Below, piece after piece: positions 36,367 through 46,010 of a DNA stretch of 64,000 bases. The notes beneath the pieces are model-generated. The model was not told the origin of the DNA. It worked only from the letters and a program-made list of their open reading frames with translations, and ran no database searches. Every line of letters starts with the position of its first letter. Positions within the stretch are counted from its first letter, which is position 1. Source of the DNA: Myxococcota bacterium. GTDB lineage: Bacteria; Myxococcota_C; UBA6777. A program made the translations under genes and the position numbers. The stretch spans positions 62,001-126,000 of the forward strand of contig JAKLKB010000001.1 in NCBI GenBank assembly GCA_023150835.1, read 5' to 3'.

Positions 36367-37250
36367 ATCGCCTTTTGACGGTGCTTTTCGTACAGCAGCG
36401 AGACGATACCATCCACCAATCCGATCTGCGGCACAAACATCTCTTGCGTGCCTGCCGCGATCATCGCGCTGCGGTAGATCTCGGTCGCATGCACGATGAC
36501 ATCGGCGCGGTCTGGACGCAGTCCCAACACTTCGATCCGCTCCTCCACGCTGTAGCCACGCAACATCCCAAGCATCTCGTCGATCTTGTCGAGCGTCAGG
36601 GGCTTGCTGCTTTTCATTCCTGTGAGCTTGTGTAACGTGTTGATGTTTCCGCCTGTTCCGATCGCACTCAGCGGCTGGTACGGGAGAGCATACGTTTGTA
36701 ACCACTGGCGAAAGCGCTCTGCTTCGCCCGCGATGGCTTGCCCATGCAAGGCCCGCAGCGTCCCAAGCAAAAAAGAATTCGCGTTGACTCGCTGTTGTTG
36801 TCGCATCAGTGTCACTTCTGTGCTGCCCCCCCCCACGTCGATGTAGAGGTACGAACGCGCTGGATCGAGCTTTTCTTCGAGCGGGCTTGCACAGATAATC
36901 TCGGCTTCGCGTTTTCCGTCGATAATCTCCACCTGAAGCCCCGTTTGCTGCGCGATCTGCTCGATCAACGCAGAGCCATTTTCTGCACCACGCAAAGCGG
37001 CCGTCCCACAAGCCATCCAATCCAAGGGCTTTTGCACTCGCAACAGCGAACGAAAAGCCTTCATCGTTTCGAGCAAGTCCTCCGCCTTGGCTTCGGTGAT
37101 CCGACCCAAGGCGAACGCATCGTCCCCCAAACGCAACGGGACGCGCAACAAGGATTCTTTCTTGAAGGCCACTTTGCCCTTTGTCTCGATCACGTTGGAG
37201 ATCAACAGCCGCGCTGCGTTAGAACCGATATCGATGGCCGCAAATTTCAC
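36363..37250 (-). CDS. ppx: Ppx/GppA-family exopolyphosphatase
   Basis: 295 residues, matching the short single-module Ppx/GppA form without the HD-like C-terminal half of E. coli Ppx. The ASKHA ATPase fold is marked by FAAIDIGSNAARLLI, the catalytic-glutamate segment DGKREAEIIC, phosphate-binding YIDVGGGSTEVTL, and AIGTGGNINTL. It starts with GTG overlapping the ppk stop by 4 bases (GTGA) and has AGGAGG upstream, so translation is probably coupled to ppk. Such enzymes remove terminal phosphates from polyphosphate or from pppGpp. The gene is the last of the sixA-like/ppk/ppx group and converges on glgA. Confidence 0.92.
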   Translation of the reverse strand: MKFAAIDIGSNAARLLISNVIETKGKVAFKKESLLRVPLRLGDDAFALGRITEAKAEDLLETMKAFRSLLRVQKPLDWMACGTAALRGAENGSALIEQIAQQTGLQVEIIDGKREAEIICASPLEEKLDPARSYLYIDVGGGSTEVTLMRQQQRVNANSFLLGTLRALHGQAIAGEAERFRQWLQTYALPYQPLSAIGTGGNINTLHKLTGMKSSKPLTLDKIDEMLGMLRGYSVEERIEVLGLRPDRADVIVHATEIYRSAMIAAGTQEMFVPQIGLVDGIVSLLYEKHRQKAI

Positions 37251-39307
37251 GAATCCTCCTGTGTTTTTTCTTCTAAGTAGTCGCGAAATGCCTCTTGGGC
37301 ATGGACCTTTTTGCGGCCCTTCTTTTTGTAAACATTGCGTTGCTGTGCATCCAAGATCCGCGCTTTGCAGTTGTCGCGCAGTTGGATATCAAAAAAGCTT
37401 CGGATCTCCTCTTGGATCGAGGCGTCATAGATCGGACAGGCCACTTCGATCCGATGATTGAGATTGCGGTTCATCCAATCTGCCGACGTCAAGTAATACA
37501 ACGGATCGCCTCCGTTGCAAAAGACCATCAATCGGGTGTGTTCGAGAAAGCGACCGACGATGCTGATCACCTCGATGTTTTCGCTTAGTTCGGGGACATT
37601 TGGAATCAGAGAGCAATTCGAACGAACAATCGCGTGGATCTTCACGCCCGCGCAACTTGCTAAATACAACTTGTCGATCATCTCTTGATCCACCAAGCTG
37701 TTGATCTTCAAATAGATATAGGCGTCCAATCCTTGTTTGGCGCAGGCGATCTCGTTGTCGATCAGGCGCAAAAATCGTTTGCGCATTTGAAACGGCGACA
37801 CCACCAAGTGCTGATAACGCCCCACTTTGATGTTGTCTTCAAAAAATTGAAAGATCTGACTGACTTCGTTGGTGATGCGTGGATCGGCGGTAAATAGGCT
37901 GCAATCGCTGTAAAACCGTGAGGTCACTTCGTTGTAGTTGCCCGTACTCAGATTGGCGTAATGCACCCGCTTGCCTTGTTCAACACGTCGAATCAAGCAC
38001 AGCTTGGCGTGGACTTTGTAGCCCGGGACACCATACAACACCTTGGCCCCTTCTTCTTCGAGTTTGTTGGCCCAGTAGATGTTGGCCTCTTCGTCAAATC
38101 GGGCTTGTAGCTCCATCACGACGGTCACATCGGTTCCGTTTTTCACCGCGTTGATCAGCGCATTGACGATGTTGGAGTTTTTCGCCACCCGATACAACGT
38201 CATCTTGATCGCCTCGACCTTCGGATCGATCGCGGCCTCGCGCAAAAGATCGATCATCGAATCAAACGAATGATACGGATAGTGCAGCATGATATCGCGC
38301 TGCTTGATCGCGTTCAATAGGCTTTTTTCGCCGTGAAACCCGTCATGGGCAACCGTCTGAAAAGGCGGATAACGAAGGCTTTCTGAGCCGATCGTTGGAA
38401 AGTCGATAAAGTCTTTAAAGTTGTGGTAGCGTCCCCCCGGGATCCAGTTGTCTCGCTGTGTCAGTCCAAGCTTTTTCCCAAAAAATTGCAGCAGATCAGT
38501 AGGCATGGTCTCGTCGTACACAAAACGTACTGGACGCCCTCTTTTCCGCTGCTTGAGGCTTTTCGATATCTTGTCGATGTAGCTTTCAAAGGCGTCGTTG
38601 TGGATATCAAGCTCTGCATCGCGTGTCAGCTTGATCGTGTAGGCTTCGATCGTTTCAAAGTCGAATACCGCAAAGATCTGATCGAGATTGAGGCGGATGA
38701 CATCATCGAGCAAGATGATCTGATGCGTTCCTGCGGGGCTTGGAAGCACCACAAAACGCGATAAGTCTTCCGAGGGGATCTCGATCAATGCATACTTTTT
38801 CCGATCTTCTTGTGAAAGGTAGATCGCAAAGTAAATACTCTTGTCTTTAAGGTAAGGAAATTTCTTGATGTGCGCGCCCATGATGATCGGAACAAGACTG
38901 GGCTGCACTCGTGATCGAAAGTACTCGCGCACAAAGGCTTCTTGCTCTTTGGACAGTTGCTTCTCGCTCAAGATCCAGATCTGGTGTGCCGCAAGATCCG
39001 CAAGAATCTTTTGGTAGGTTTGCTCAAAAAGATCCTGTAGCTGCACCACGCGCTCGTGGATCTCATCCAGCACTTCTTGGGGATCTGTTTTTAAGACCTT
39101 TTCTGCTTCCTTGCGGCTTTGTAGTGCGCGCTTGAGGGTGGCAACACGCACACGAAAAAACTCATCCAAGTTCGATGAAAAGATCCCCAAAAACTTGACC
39201 TTCTCCAACAGCGGAACCTGCCGATCATTGGCTTCTTGAAGGACGCGTGCATTAAACGACAGCCAACTGATATCACGATTGGTATAAGATATCTTCTTTT
39301 TTGGCAT
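37247..39307 (-). CDS. ppk: Polyphosphate kinase 1
   Basis: 686 residues, full length for PPK1. Begins with NRDISWLSFNARVLQEA as in other PPK1 enzymes and has the N-terminal FLGIFSSNLDEFF segment. The two catalytic histidine motifs are present: KVHAKLCLI (about 430) with YANLSTGNYN after it, and FLEHTRLMVFCNGGDP (about 587). PPK1 makes long-chain polyphosphate from ATP at the membrane periphery, and with ppx gives a synthesis/degradation pair. The start follows a weak AAGGATG and lies 18 bp after the sixA-like gene. Co-transcription of the three genes is likely. Confidence 0.96.
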   Translation of the reverse strand: MPKKKISYTNRDISWLSFNARVLQEANDRQVPLLEKVKFLGIFSSNLDEFFRVRVATLKRALQSRKEAEKVLKTDPQEVLDEIHERVVQLQDLFEQTYQKILADLAAHQIWILSEKQLSKEQEAFVREYFRSRVQPSLVPIIMGAHIKKFPYLKDKSIYFAIYLSQEDRKKYALIEIPSEDLSRFVVLPSPAGTHQIILLDDVIRLNLDQIFAVFDFETIEAYTIKLTRDAELDIHNDAFESYIDKISKSLKQRKRGRPVRFVYDETMPTDLLQFFGKKLGLTQRDNWIPGGRYHNFKDFIDFPTIGSESLRYPPFQTVAHDGFHGEKSLLNAIKQRDIMLHYPYHSFDSMIDLLREAAIDPKVEAIKMTLYRVAKNSNIVNALINAVKNGTDVTVVMELQARFDEEANIYWANKLEEEGAKVLYGVPGYKVHAKLCLIRRVEQGKRVHYANLSTGNYNEVTSRFYSDCSLFTADPRITNEVSQIFQFFEDNIKVGRYQHLVVSPFQMRKRFLRLIDNEIACAKQGLDAYIYLKINSLVDQEMIDKLYLASCAGVKIHAIVRSNCSLIPNVPELSENIEVISIVGRFLEHTRLMVFCNGGDPLYYLTSADWMNRNLNHRIEVACPIYDASIQEEIRSFFDIQLRDNCKARILDAQQRNVYKKKGRKKVHAQEAFRDYLEEKTQEDS

Positions 39308-39325
39308 AAGAGAACATCCTTGATG

Positions 39326-40954
39326 TTATTCAGAAGGGGGCAACTTGGATCGGGGCGAGCGGTTCGATTGAGTCGATGGATTTGTTTTGCTGGAGTTGGT
39401 TTTTGGGGTTGGATTGGTTTTTGGGGTTGGATTGGTTTTTGGGGTTGGATTGGTTTTTGGGGTTGGATTGGTTTTTGGGGTTGGATTGGTTTTTGAGGGA
39501 CGCTGGCGGCGAGGGGGTGCTGTGGGGGAAGTTGTCAAGGGAGGTGTGTCTTGTGTTGGGGGGACGGTCTCGACGAGCGGATCTGGCGGCGAATGAAGGT
39601 TAACAGAGGTCGAAGAGTCCGATCCTTGGGGGAGTTCTGCGGTGGCATCGATTCGGCTGGTGTCGGTGGTGAGCGCGGGTTCGGTGGGGGGAGGCATGAA
39701 GGACGAAGAGAGCGAGTCGATCGAAGGCGAAGACAGCGAGGCCGTCTCGTGAGTAGGCGAAGACAGCGAGGCCGTCTCGTGAGTAGGCGAAGACAGCGAG
39801 GCCGTCTCGTGAGTAGGCGAAGACAGCGAGTCGATCGAAGGTGAAGACAGCGAGTCGATCGAAGGTGAAGACAGCGAGGCCGTTTCGTGAGCAGGCGAAG
39901 AGGGCCGATGCGAAGGCAAAAGAGGGCTGTTGGGAGTGGAGGAAGGCGGAGTGTTTTGGAGATTGCGGGCGATCTTTTCAAGGATCTTGGGAGAGATGGG
40001 TTTGGGCTTTCGCTTACAACCTTTGCATCGACCAAACAGCGCGAGATGCTTGAGATTTACTTTTTTTTGCTTCTCTGTTTTCTTTTGCTTTTCTGCGGAG
40101 CGAAGCTCTTCCTTTTTCGCTTTTCGCGGCTTTTCTTTCTCTTTCTCGGCGGAAGCTATTTTTTCAGAAGGATTCTGTTTTTTTGTTTTTTTTTCTATTT
40201 TTTCGCTTTCTTCTTTTTCAGCAGATACTTTTTCAGCAGATACTTTTTTCGCCAGTTTTTTTGCCGCTTTTTCGATGATCTCTTTCATCTTGGGTGAAAG
40301 TTCTGAAACAAGAGTTTGTGCGGCTGCTTCGAGTTTTTCCGTAAGTTGTATTTGTAAATGTTTTTGGATTTGTTTTTCTGGTGTTTGTTTTTCTGATGTT
40401 TGTTTTTCTGATGTTTGTTTTTCTGATGTTTGTTTTTCTGGTGTTTGTTTTTCTAGGCGTTTGGGTGAGTTGGCTGGGAGGACTTCGAGAAAATCAAAGG
40501 TATTGATTTGCTTTTGGAGATCGCGCCAAAACTCGACAGGGCAGGAGATGCCGATGAGGCCGCCTGTCGGGAGTGGCTGATTGTAGTGGTTAGAGAGAGC
40601 GCGGGCGAGGTCTTCAAAGGAGGGGTTATGACCAAACAAGCAGACAGCTTCGTGTTGATCGTCGAGTGTGCGCAACAGCCGCCACAGTCCTTCGTGATCG
40701 TCGGTGTAGAGGCGTTCGTTGATGTGGATGCTTTCGAGGGGGCGTTGCCATTCTTCGCAGAAGATCTTGGCGGTTTCTGCGGCGCGACGTGCGGGGCTTG
40801 AAAGCAAGAGCGGAGGAGTGAGACCTGCGTGGAGCAAGAATTGGGCGGCATGGCGGGATTCTTGGGTCCCTTCGTGGACGAGTGGGCGTTCAGCGTCAAG
40901 AAGGCCCGTTTGTTTGAGGGCTTTGCCGTGTCGGACAAGGTAGATTTTTTTCAT
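39326..40954 (-). CDS. SixA-like phosphohistidine phosphatase with Lys-rich repeat tail
   Basis: 542 residues from the ATG at 40954. Residues 1-160 are a complete SixA-type phosphatase: IYLVRHGKA with the catalytic histidine, SSPARRAAETAKIF, ERLY, and the second histidine in LFGHNPSFEDLA. The remaining 380 residues are low complexity: KQTSE repeats of 5 residues (about 170-190), a long Lys/Glu/Ala-rich stretch (about 210-290), an SLSSPTHETA repeat block (about 350-410), then a KTNPTP block of 6-residue repeats ending in a basic tail. No membrane segment is seen. SixA removes phosphate from histidine, for example on Hpt domains or PTS proteins. It is 18 bp ahead of ppk. The role of the tail is unknown; lysine-rich tails could bind polyphosphate, an inference from the neighbours. 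Confidence 0.85.
   Translation of the reverse strand: MKKIYLVRHGKALKQTGLLDAERPLVHEGTQESRHAAQFLLHAGLTPPLLLSSPARRAAETAKIFCEEWQRPLESIHINERLYTDDHEGLWRLLRTLDDQHEAVCLFGHNPSFEDLARALSNHYNQPLPTGGLIGISCPVEFWRDLQKQINTFDFLEVLPANSPKRLEKQTPEKQTSEKQTSEKQTSEKQTPEKQIQKHLQIQLTEKLEAAAQTLVSELSPKMKEIIEKAAKKLAKKVSAEKVSAEKEESEKIEKKTKKQNPSEKIASAEKEKEKPRKAKKEELRSAEKQKKTEKQKKVNLKHLALFGRCKGCKRKPKPISPKILEKIARNLQNTPPSSTPNSPLLPSHRPSSPAHETASLSSPSIDSLSSPSIDSLSSPTHETASLSSPTHETASLSSPTHETASLSSPSIDSLSSSFMPPPTEPALTTDTSRIDATAELPQGSDSSTSVNLHSPPDPLVETVPPTQDTPPLTTSPTAPPRRQRPSKTNPTPKTNPTPKTNPTPKTNPTPKTNPTPKTNSSKTNPSTQSNRSPRSKLPPSE
39398..39496. repeat. 18-bp tandem coding repeats (KTNPTP)
   Basis: The unit GGTTGGATTGGTTTTTGG recurs about five times, encoding Lys-Thr-Asn-Pro-Thr-Pro on the minus strand near the C-terminus of the sixA-like gene. 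Other repeats in the same gene are a 30-bp unit at about 39735-39890 (SLSSPTHETA) and a 15-bp unit at about 40380-40455 (KQTSE). Confidence 0.85.
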
Positions 40955-41105
40955 GGATCTGTTATCTCGGCGGTGGTGGGGACAATCGAGAGCAATCGGG
41001 GGGGGAACATACCAATCCGTTTCGCGGCCTGTCAAGGGCGATATGGTGGTTTGTGAACAAGCGGGCAGAAAAAGTGCGTAGAGTTGCAGAGAGCAGAGGG
41101 GCGGT

Positions 41106-44100
41106 TTAGGGGACGATGCTGATGCGGAGGGGGTGCTGCCAGAACTTGAGGTCGTCGTTGTAGTAGGGGTAGGCAGAAGAGGCGGGGCCCGTGTAGTTGC
41201 CGGTGACGTGGGCGACGAGGTCGAGGTGGAGGGTGCGTCGGGCTTTCGGTTCCATCTGGCGCAAATAGACGATCAGTTCGCGGGGATGGAGTTCATAAAA
41301 GTCGACGATGTTTTTTTCTTTGAGTTCTTTGAGTTGCCAGATCTGGGGGGTGAGGCCGCCGGGAAAGGCGATGCGTGCGAGAGTCATGGCTTGGGGTTGG
41401 TCGCTTTTATTGAGGATCGAGGCGGAGAGGCGGGTGATCTCGCCGAGTTTGAGGCGGCGTTTGCTCATCTCGATCTCAAGGTGTATGGGGGCGTTCGGGG
41501 CGGAAGGAGGTGTGTAGATGTAGAAGGAGGCGTGGGCGCTAAAGGGGATGTTGGCTTTGCCTTTGAGCGAAACGTTGAGTTGATTTTTTCCCGGATGTAG
41601 GGGGATTTTTTTGTAGATGGAGCTACTTACGTTGCTTTGTTGGGGATCGAGGGTTTGGGCGAAGAAGGGAGTGTCGTCGAGTGAGGCGAGTAGGTCGTAC
41701 TTGGCGGAGGTGGAAGGGAAGCGTTGTTCAAAGGCGGCAAGGGCTTGGAGGGCGAGAACGGTGGCTTGGGTGGCTCCATAACGCCCGTACATACTGCGTT
41801 GTTGTTGAAGCCAAGATAGCGAAGGCGTGATCTGTTCTTCGGGCATACGGGCGCGTAGCATGGCGAGGATGGCGAAGGAGGTGGTTTCGATGGCGAGGTT
41901 GCGACCGTAGGAGCCGACAAACGAGCCACGGCGGCCTTGGAAATGCCCACCTGCGCGGCGTTGTTTGAGCAGTTGGTTCAAATAAGCCGAAGCTTGGGCG
42001 CTTTTGGGGCCGTTGGCATGTTGGGTGGCGAGGGTAGCGAGAGCGAGTAGGTAGGCGTCTTGGGACTTCGTTGCGGTATGTTGCGTGGCGGAAAGCTCGG
42101 TGGATAGGTCACGTTCACCTGCTTCAAACAGAGCGAAAGTGATGTAGGCGTTATGAACATCGCGGGAAGTGTTTCCAAAGTCGCCGTAGCTTCGGCCTGT
42201 ACGAAAGCCGCCATTTCCGTTTCGGCGGCTTTTGAGCCAACGGCGTGTGCGTTCGAGCAGGGCTTTGCTGACGGGATAGACTTCGCGCATGGCGAGGAAT
42301 TGGAGGAGGCCGTAAGCGGAGAGGGCTTCGTCAGCGGGAGGGGAGCCGTACCAATCGAAGCCACCGCCTCGGATCTCAAAGCTGATCAGACGGCGATATC
42401 CCGAAGCGAGATAGCGATGGGCGCGGGCGTAAAGGGCGGGATTGTCGATGCGTTTTTGTTTGAGGTAGCGCAAGGCCATGATGTTGGGGTAGTTGGTGGC
42501 GGAAGTTTGTTCAAAGCAACCCGACGGATAGCGGAGCATACCAGCGGCGGCTTGGGTCATGCCTTGGAGGGAAGAGGTGTAGAGTTTGAGTTGGGTGTGG
42601 AGATTGGTGAAATCTCTGGCTGGAGGGAGTTGCAAGGCGAACTGTTGGGTTTTTTCGTTTCGAAGGGTGCCGGAAACACCGATTTGGCGGGGGAATCCGC
42701 GAGGTCGGATGCGGATAGATTGTGAGATCGCATCGGAGAGACCTTGGGAGGTGGCGGTGATGCTGACGGAACCTTCGCCGCGTGGGGCTTGAACACGTAG
42801 CGGCAAAAAGGTGGTGATACCTTCGTTGGGCTGAAGGGTGAGGCCGTCTGCAAAAGGATCTTCGAGCAGTTTAAAGTGATGGCTGATCTGGAGCTTGGTG
42901 TGGAGGGTGAGGGGGGTTTTGCTGTCGTTGCGTAAGGTGATGGGGAGGACCATCGCGTCGGAGGAGGAGACTTCGTTGGGGATGCGGACGGCGAGGAAGA
43001 AGGGCCGCTTGGAGGCGATGGTATGTGTTTTTCGTCCGATGTATCCGCCGCCAACGCTGGTGGTGAGGATCCGAAAAGAGGTGATGCTATCGTTGAGACC
43101 GAAGCTGATCTTGGCTTCTCCCCAAGCATCCGTTTTGATCAACGGGTTCCAATACAGGGTTTCGCGAAAGTCTGTGCGTTGTGTGGGGGCTTGGGCTTGG
43201 GTTGGTTGTGCGGGTGGTGTGGGGGCTGTGTTGGCTTGGGCGTAAAAGCGGATCGGGAAGACGCGAGGAGTTTGCCAAGAGAGTCGTGCAAACAACGAAG
43301 CTGTGGGTGTGGTTGCGATCGCTGTGGGGGGAGCCATGCCGCGATGATCGGCGGCACTCCATCTGCGTCGGGCTTTGTCTCGCTTGCCACGCGCTCCTCG
43401 ACGAGAACGGCGTACACGACGAGCCCGCGATTTTTTCGGACGAGCTGCTTCGTCTGCGCTGATCGGTCGGACGATATCAGCAGGGGGAGATTGTTTCGCG
43501 GCTACGTTGCCCATCACAGGCGCAGGATCGGGGTTGGCGCGCTGTTGTTCTTGTGAGGGCGCAGGTTCTGCGGAGGGGGCGCTTTGTGTGTTGCTTGCAA
43601 CGGAGGGGCTTTTTTCAAGATCGGGGGAAGGCATCGGGATCCGCGCAGGCGGCGGTGATTCGGGCTTTTGTGCGTGTGCGGAAGGGGTAGGTCTTGCGGC
43701 AGGGGTGGGGGTGGGTAAGTCGGCGGGAGACGCGGCAGGTGTGGGGGGGGCGGTGATGGCGGGTTTTGCGCGGCGTTTGGAGCGCGGAGAGGAGCCGTTT
43801 TCTGTTCGGCTTCGGCTGCCGTAGCCGCGTCCCATTCCGCCGATGTTACCGCGTCTTGTCTCGCCGCCCAACAGTCCGAGCGCAGTGCCTCCGCCGCTGA
43901 CTCCATCGCCTCGCATACCGATGCCTCCCGAAGGCTCAGCAGGGCTTTGGATCGTTGTCGTGGGTTCGGCGGGGGATTCGTAGCGTTGTACTGTGTACCC
44001 GCCATAGCCGCGAAAACGTCGATACCTTCGGTTTTGGCGGAGCCACAGCGCTTGTTGGATCGCGGATTCATCTTGGGCGAGCGGTTGTTGAAGAAACGAT

Positions 44101-46010
44101 GTATCGGGGATCTCGGTGAGTGCTGCGAGGGCTTTGGGAGGGCGTCCTATTTTGAGGATCTTCCATGAAAAGTCGCGCCACCCGTGAGTTCCCATCACGA
44201 GGTCGATGGCGGCGAAGCGTTGTTTGTTGGAAGCGCGGAAGTAGCGGTTGGGCTTGTAGATCTTGCCGACGAGTTGGGCGGTGAGGTGGCGTTGGGTGAG
44301 CAGGTGTGGTTCGTGGTCATCGGCGTAGGTGAGGACGGTATCATCGACGACCGCGACACCAAGGCGGGCATCTTTGAGCGGTTTTCCTTGGAGGTCCGTC
44401 ACGCGGAGTTTGAGATGCGCGGTTTGACGGGGCTGATAGCTCGGTTGATCGGGGATAATCTCGATCTTGACTTGTTGGTCGAGGTGTCGAAACACCAAGC
44501 GCTCGGCGAGTGGGGTGCGATACGCTGCATCAAACAACGTCAGGCGCACGATCCCTCGTTTTTGCGCGGTCAACGGGAGTTTGAGGTGCTGTGCGCCTTG
44601 TTGGAGCGTGTAGCTTTGGTGTCCGATGATCTGCTCGTGTTGCATCGCCATGACAACGATCTGACGGGGCTTTTGCGCTTCGACAAGGATCTGGAGATCG
44701 GCGTTTTTGGTGTGCCAATCGTCCACCAGCCGCATGGTCAAACCGACATTGCGGCTTGTGGAGGGCAAGGGGTAGCGTTCGGTTAGGCCGATGGGGCGTG
44801 TAATTCGCAACGTGTAGGTTTGTTTGTCTATTGGAACGAAGCTGAATCGGCCCATGCCATCGTAGAAAGATCGAACTTCGGCGATCTTGGTTCCTGTGCT
44901 GTCTTCGATGATCCCTTCGACGTCTTGGGGCTTTTGGTCGATCTCTCGACGGATCGAGAAGTAGACGCGGTTTTGGAGTCCGCTGACCAGACCGCCGCCC
45001 TCGGGGAAAAACCCGACCAACAGGCGCTTGGCGCGAAGGGGGATGGCGCGAGAGAGCGATTCTTGTGCGCCCGACTCCGTCACGAAGGCCGTCAGGGTGC
45101 CTTCTTCGGAAGAGGTTTCTTTCGGTAGATCGGCGCGCAACAAGACGTGACCTTTGTCGTTGGTTTTGGCGGTCCATTGGCGAAATACGCGGCCTGAGAG
45201 GGCGGCTTCTGCGCGGACGGGGTGGTTGGCCAAGATCACCCCTGCAGCGGTCTTGACGCGCAGCGTGGCCTCGATGGTATCGCCGGGTCCGTATCCTTTG
45301 CGTACGAATTCCATTTTCATTTGGAGGCGAGGTGGTTGGTAGGCCATGACAAAGATTTTTTTCTCGGCCTTGCTTTGGGTGCTTTCGAAGTGGAGGTGGA
45401 GTGTGTACTCACCGCCTTTTGCGTCGCTGCTGAGAGAAAAGGCGGTCATGGTGTGGCCTTGAGCGACGGGGAGTTTGTGTCGGTGCACGATATCGCCGCG
45501 AGGTCCGCGCAATTCAAAGATCGCGGCATCGAGGGCTTGGCGGGTGTCGTTGGTGTATTCTTGGATCTCGACACCGCGCACCCAGATGGTTTCGCTTGGT
45601 TTGTAAAGGGGCTTGTCGGTTTCGAGGAGCAGCCGGTAGCTGCGGCCTTTTCCGATGGAGCGTTTGATCCGCTCGGCAAATCCGCGATCTTGGAGCTTTA
45701 ATTTTTGGGATGAACACAGTGGGCCTTCGGCGGGAAGGGCGGCGAGTTGTTTTTGTGCGGTGGGAGGGGCAGGAGATGGAGCAAGCGCAGGCGCGGGAGG
45801 GATCGGAGATTTGTCGGAAAAGCGCAAGGGCGCAAAGCGCGGCATCGGCGGTGTAGCCCAGCCCCAGTCGATAAAGCTGAGGGGGGCTTTGGTGAGGCGA
45901 TCGACGTTTTGGGCGATCTGACGGGGTTCACAAGCGAGGCTGCCGCCGAGGAGTAGTGCTGTGCCAAAGAGCCACAGCACGCTTTGTTTGAGGCGTTTGT
46001 TTTTTTTCAA
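41106..46010 (-). CDS. Alpha-2-macroglobulin-family lipoprotein with thioester motif
   Basis: 1634 residues, starting with TTG and AAGGAG 9 bases upstream. Signal peptide with GGSLAC (Cys27) suggests lipidation. MG2-type beta domains from about 95 (LLLETDKPLYKPSETIWVRG), repeated MG domains to about 640, then a Pro/Ser-rich, Arg-rich insert (about 690-890) containing RRVRRSRRGARGKRDKARR. The bait-like/complement-like C-terminal half has FRILTTSVGGGYIGRK and the thioester motif YPSGCFEQTS (about 1160), then the TED helices and receptor-binding-like region. Bacterial A2M proteins sit in the periplasm and trap proteases by bait cleavage and thioester bonding. Often a penicillin-binding protein PbpC is adjacent; here lgt is divergent instead. 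Confidence 0.9.
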   Translation of the reverse strand: MKKNKRLKQSVLWLFGTALLLGGSLACEPRQIAQNVDRLTKAPLSFIDWGWATPPMPRFAPLRFSDKSPIPPAPALAPSPAPPTAQKQLAALPAEGPLCSSQKLKLQDRGFAERIKRSIGKGRSYRLLLETDKPLYKPSETIWVRGVEIQEYTNDTRQALDAAIFELRGPRGDIVHRHKLPVAQGHTMTAFSLSSDAKGGEYTLHLHFESTQSKAEKKIFVMAYQPPRLQMKMEFVRKGYGPGDTIEATLRVKTAAGVILANHPVRAEAALSGRVFRQWTAKTNDKGHVLLRADLPKETSSEEGTLTAFVTESGAQESLSRAIPLRAKRLLVGFFPEGGGLVSGLQNRVYFSIRREIDQKPQDVEGIIEDSTGTKIAEVRSFYDGMGRFSFVPIDKQTYTLRITRPIGLTERYPLPSTSRNVGLTMRLVDDWHTKNADLQILVEAQKPRQIVVMAMQHEQIIGHQSYTLQQGAQHLKLPLTAQKRGIVRLTLFDAAYRTPLAERLVFRHLDQQVKIEIIPDQPSYQPRQTAHLKLRVTDLQGKPLKDARLGVAVVDDTVLTYADDHEPHLLTQRHLTAQLVGKIYKPNRYFRASNKQRFAAIDLVMGTHGWRDFSWKILKIGRPPKALAALTEIPDTSFLQQPLAQDESAIQQALWLRQNRRYRRFRGYGGYTVQRYESPAEPTTTIQSPAEPSGGIGMRGDGVSGGGTALGLLGGETRRGNIGGMGRGYGSRSRTENGSSPRSKRRAKPAITAPPTPAASPADLPTPTPAARPTPSAHAQKPESPPPARIPMPSPDLEKSPSVASNTQSAPSAEPAPSQEQQRANPDPAPVMGNVAAKQSPPADIVRPISADEAARPKKSRARRVRRSRRGARGKRDKARRRWSAADHRGMAPPTAIATTPTASLFARLSWQTPRVFPIRFYAQANTAPTPPAQPTQAQAPTQRTDFRETLYWNPLIKTDAWGEAKISFGLNDSITSFRILTTSVGGGYIGRKTHTIASKRPFFLAVRIPNEVSSSDAMVLPITLRNDSKTPLTLHTKLQISHHFKLLEDPFADGLTLQPNEGITTFLPLRVQAPRGEGSVSITATSQGLSDAISQSIRIRPRGFPRQIGVSGTLRNEKTQQFALQLPPARDFTNLHTQLKLYTSSLQGMTQAAAGMLRYPSGCFEQTSATNYPNIMALRYLKQKRIDNPALYARAHRYLASGYRRLISFEIRGGGFDWYGSPPADEALSAYGLLQFLAMREVYPVSKALLERTRRWLKSRRNGNGGFRTGRSYGDFGNTSRDVHNAYITFALFEAGERDLSTELSATQHTATKSQDAYLLALATLATQHANGPKSAQASAYLNQLLKQRRAGGHFQGRRGSFVGSYGRNLAIETTSFAILAMLRARMPEEQITPSLSWLQQQRSMYGRYGATQATVLALQALAAFEQRFPSTSAKYDLLASLDDTPFFAQTLDPQQSNVSSSIYKKIPLHPGKNQLNVSLKGKANIPFSAHASFYIYTPPSAPNAPIHLEIEMSKRRLKLGEITRLSASILNKSDQPQAMTLARIAFPGGLTPQIWQLKELKEKNIVDFYELHPRELIVYLRQMEPKARRTLHLDLVAHVTGNYTGPASSAYPYYNDDLKFWQHPLRISIVP

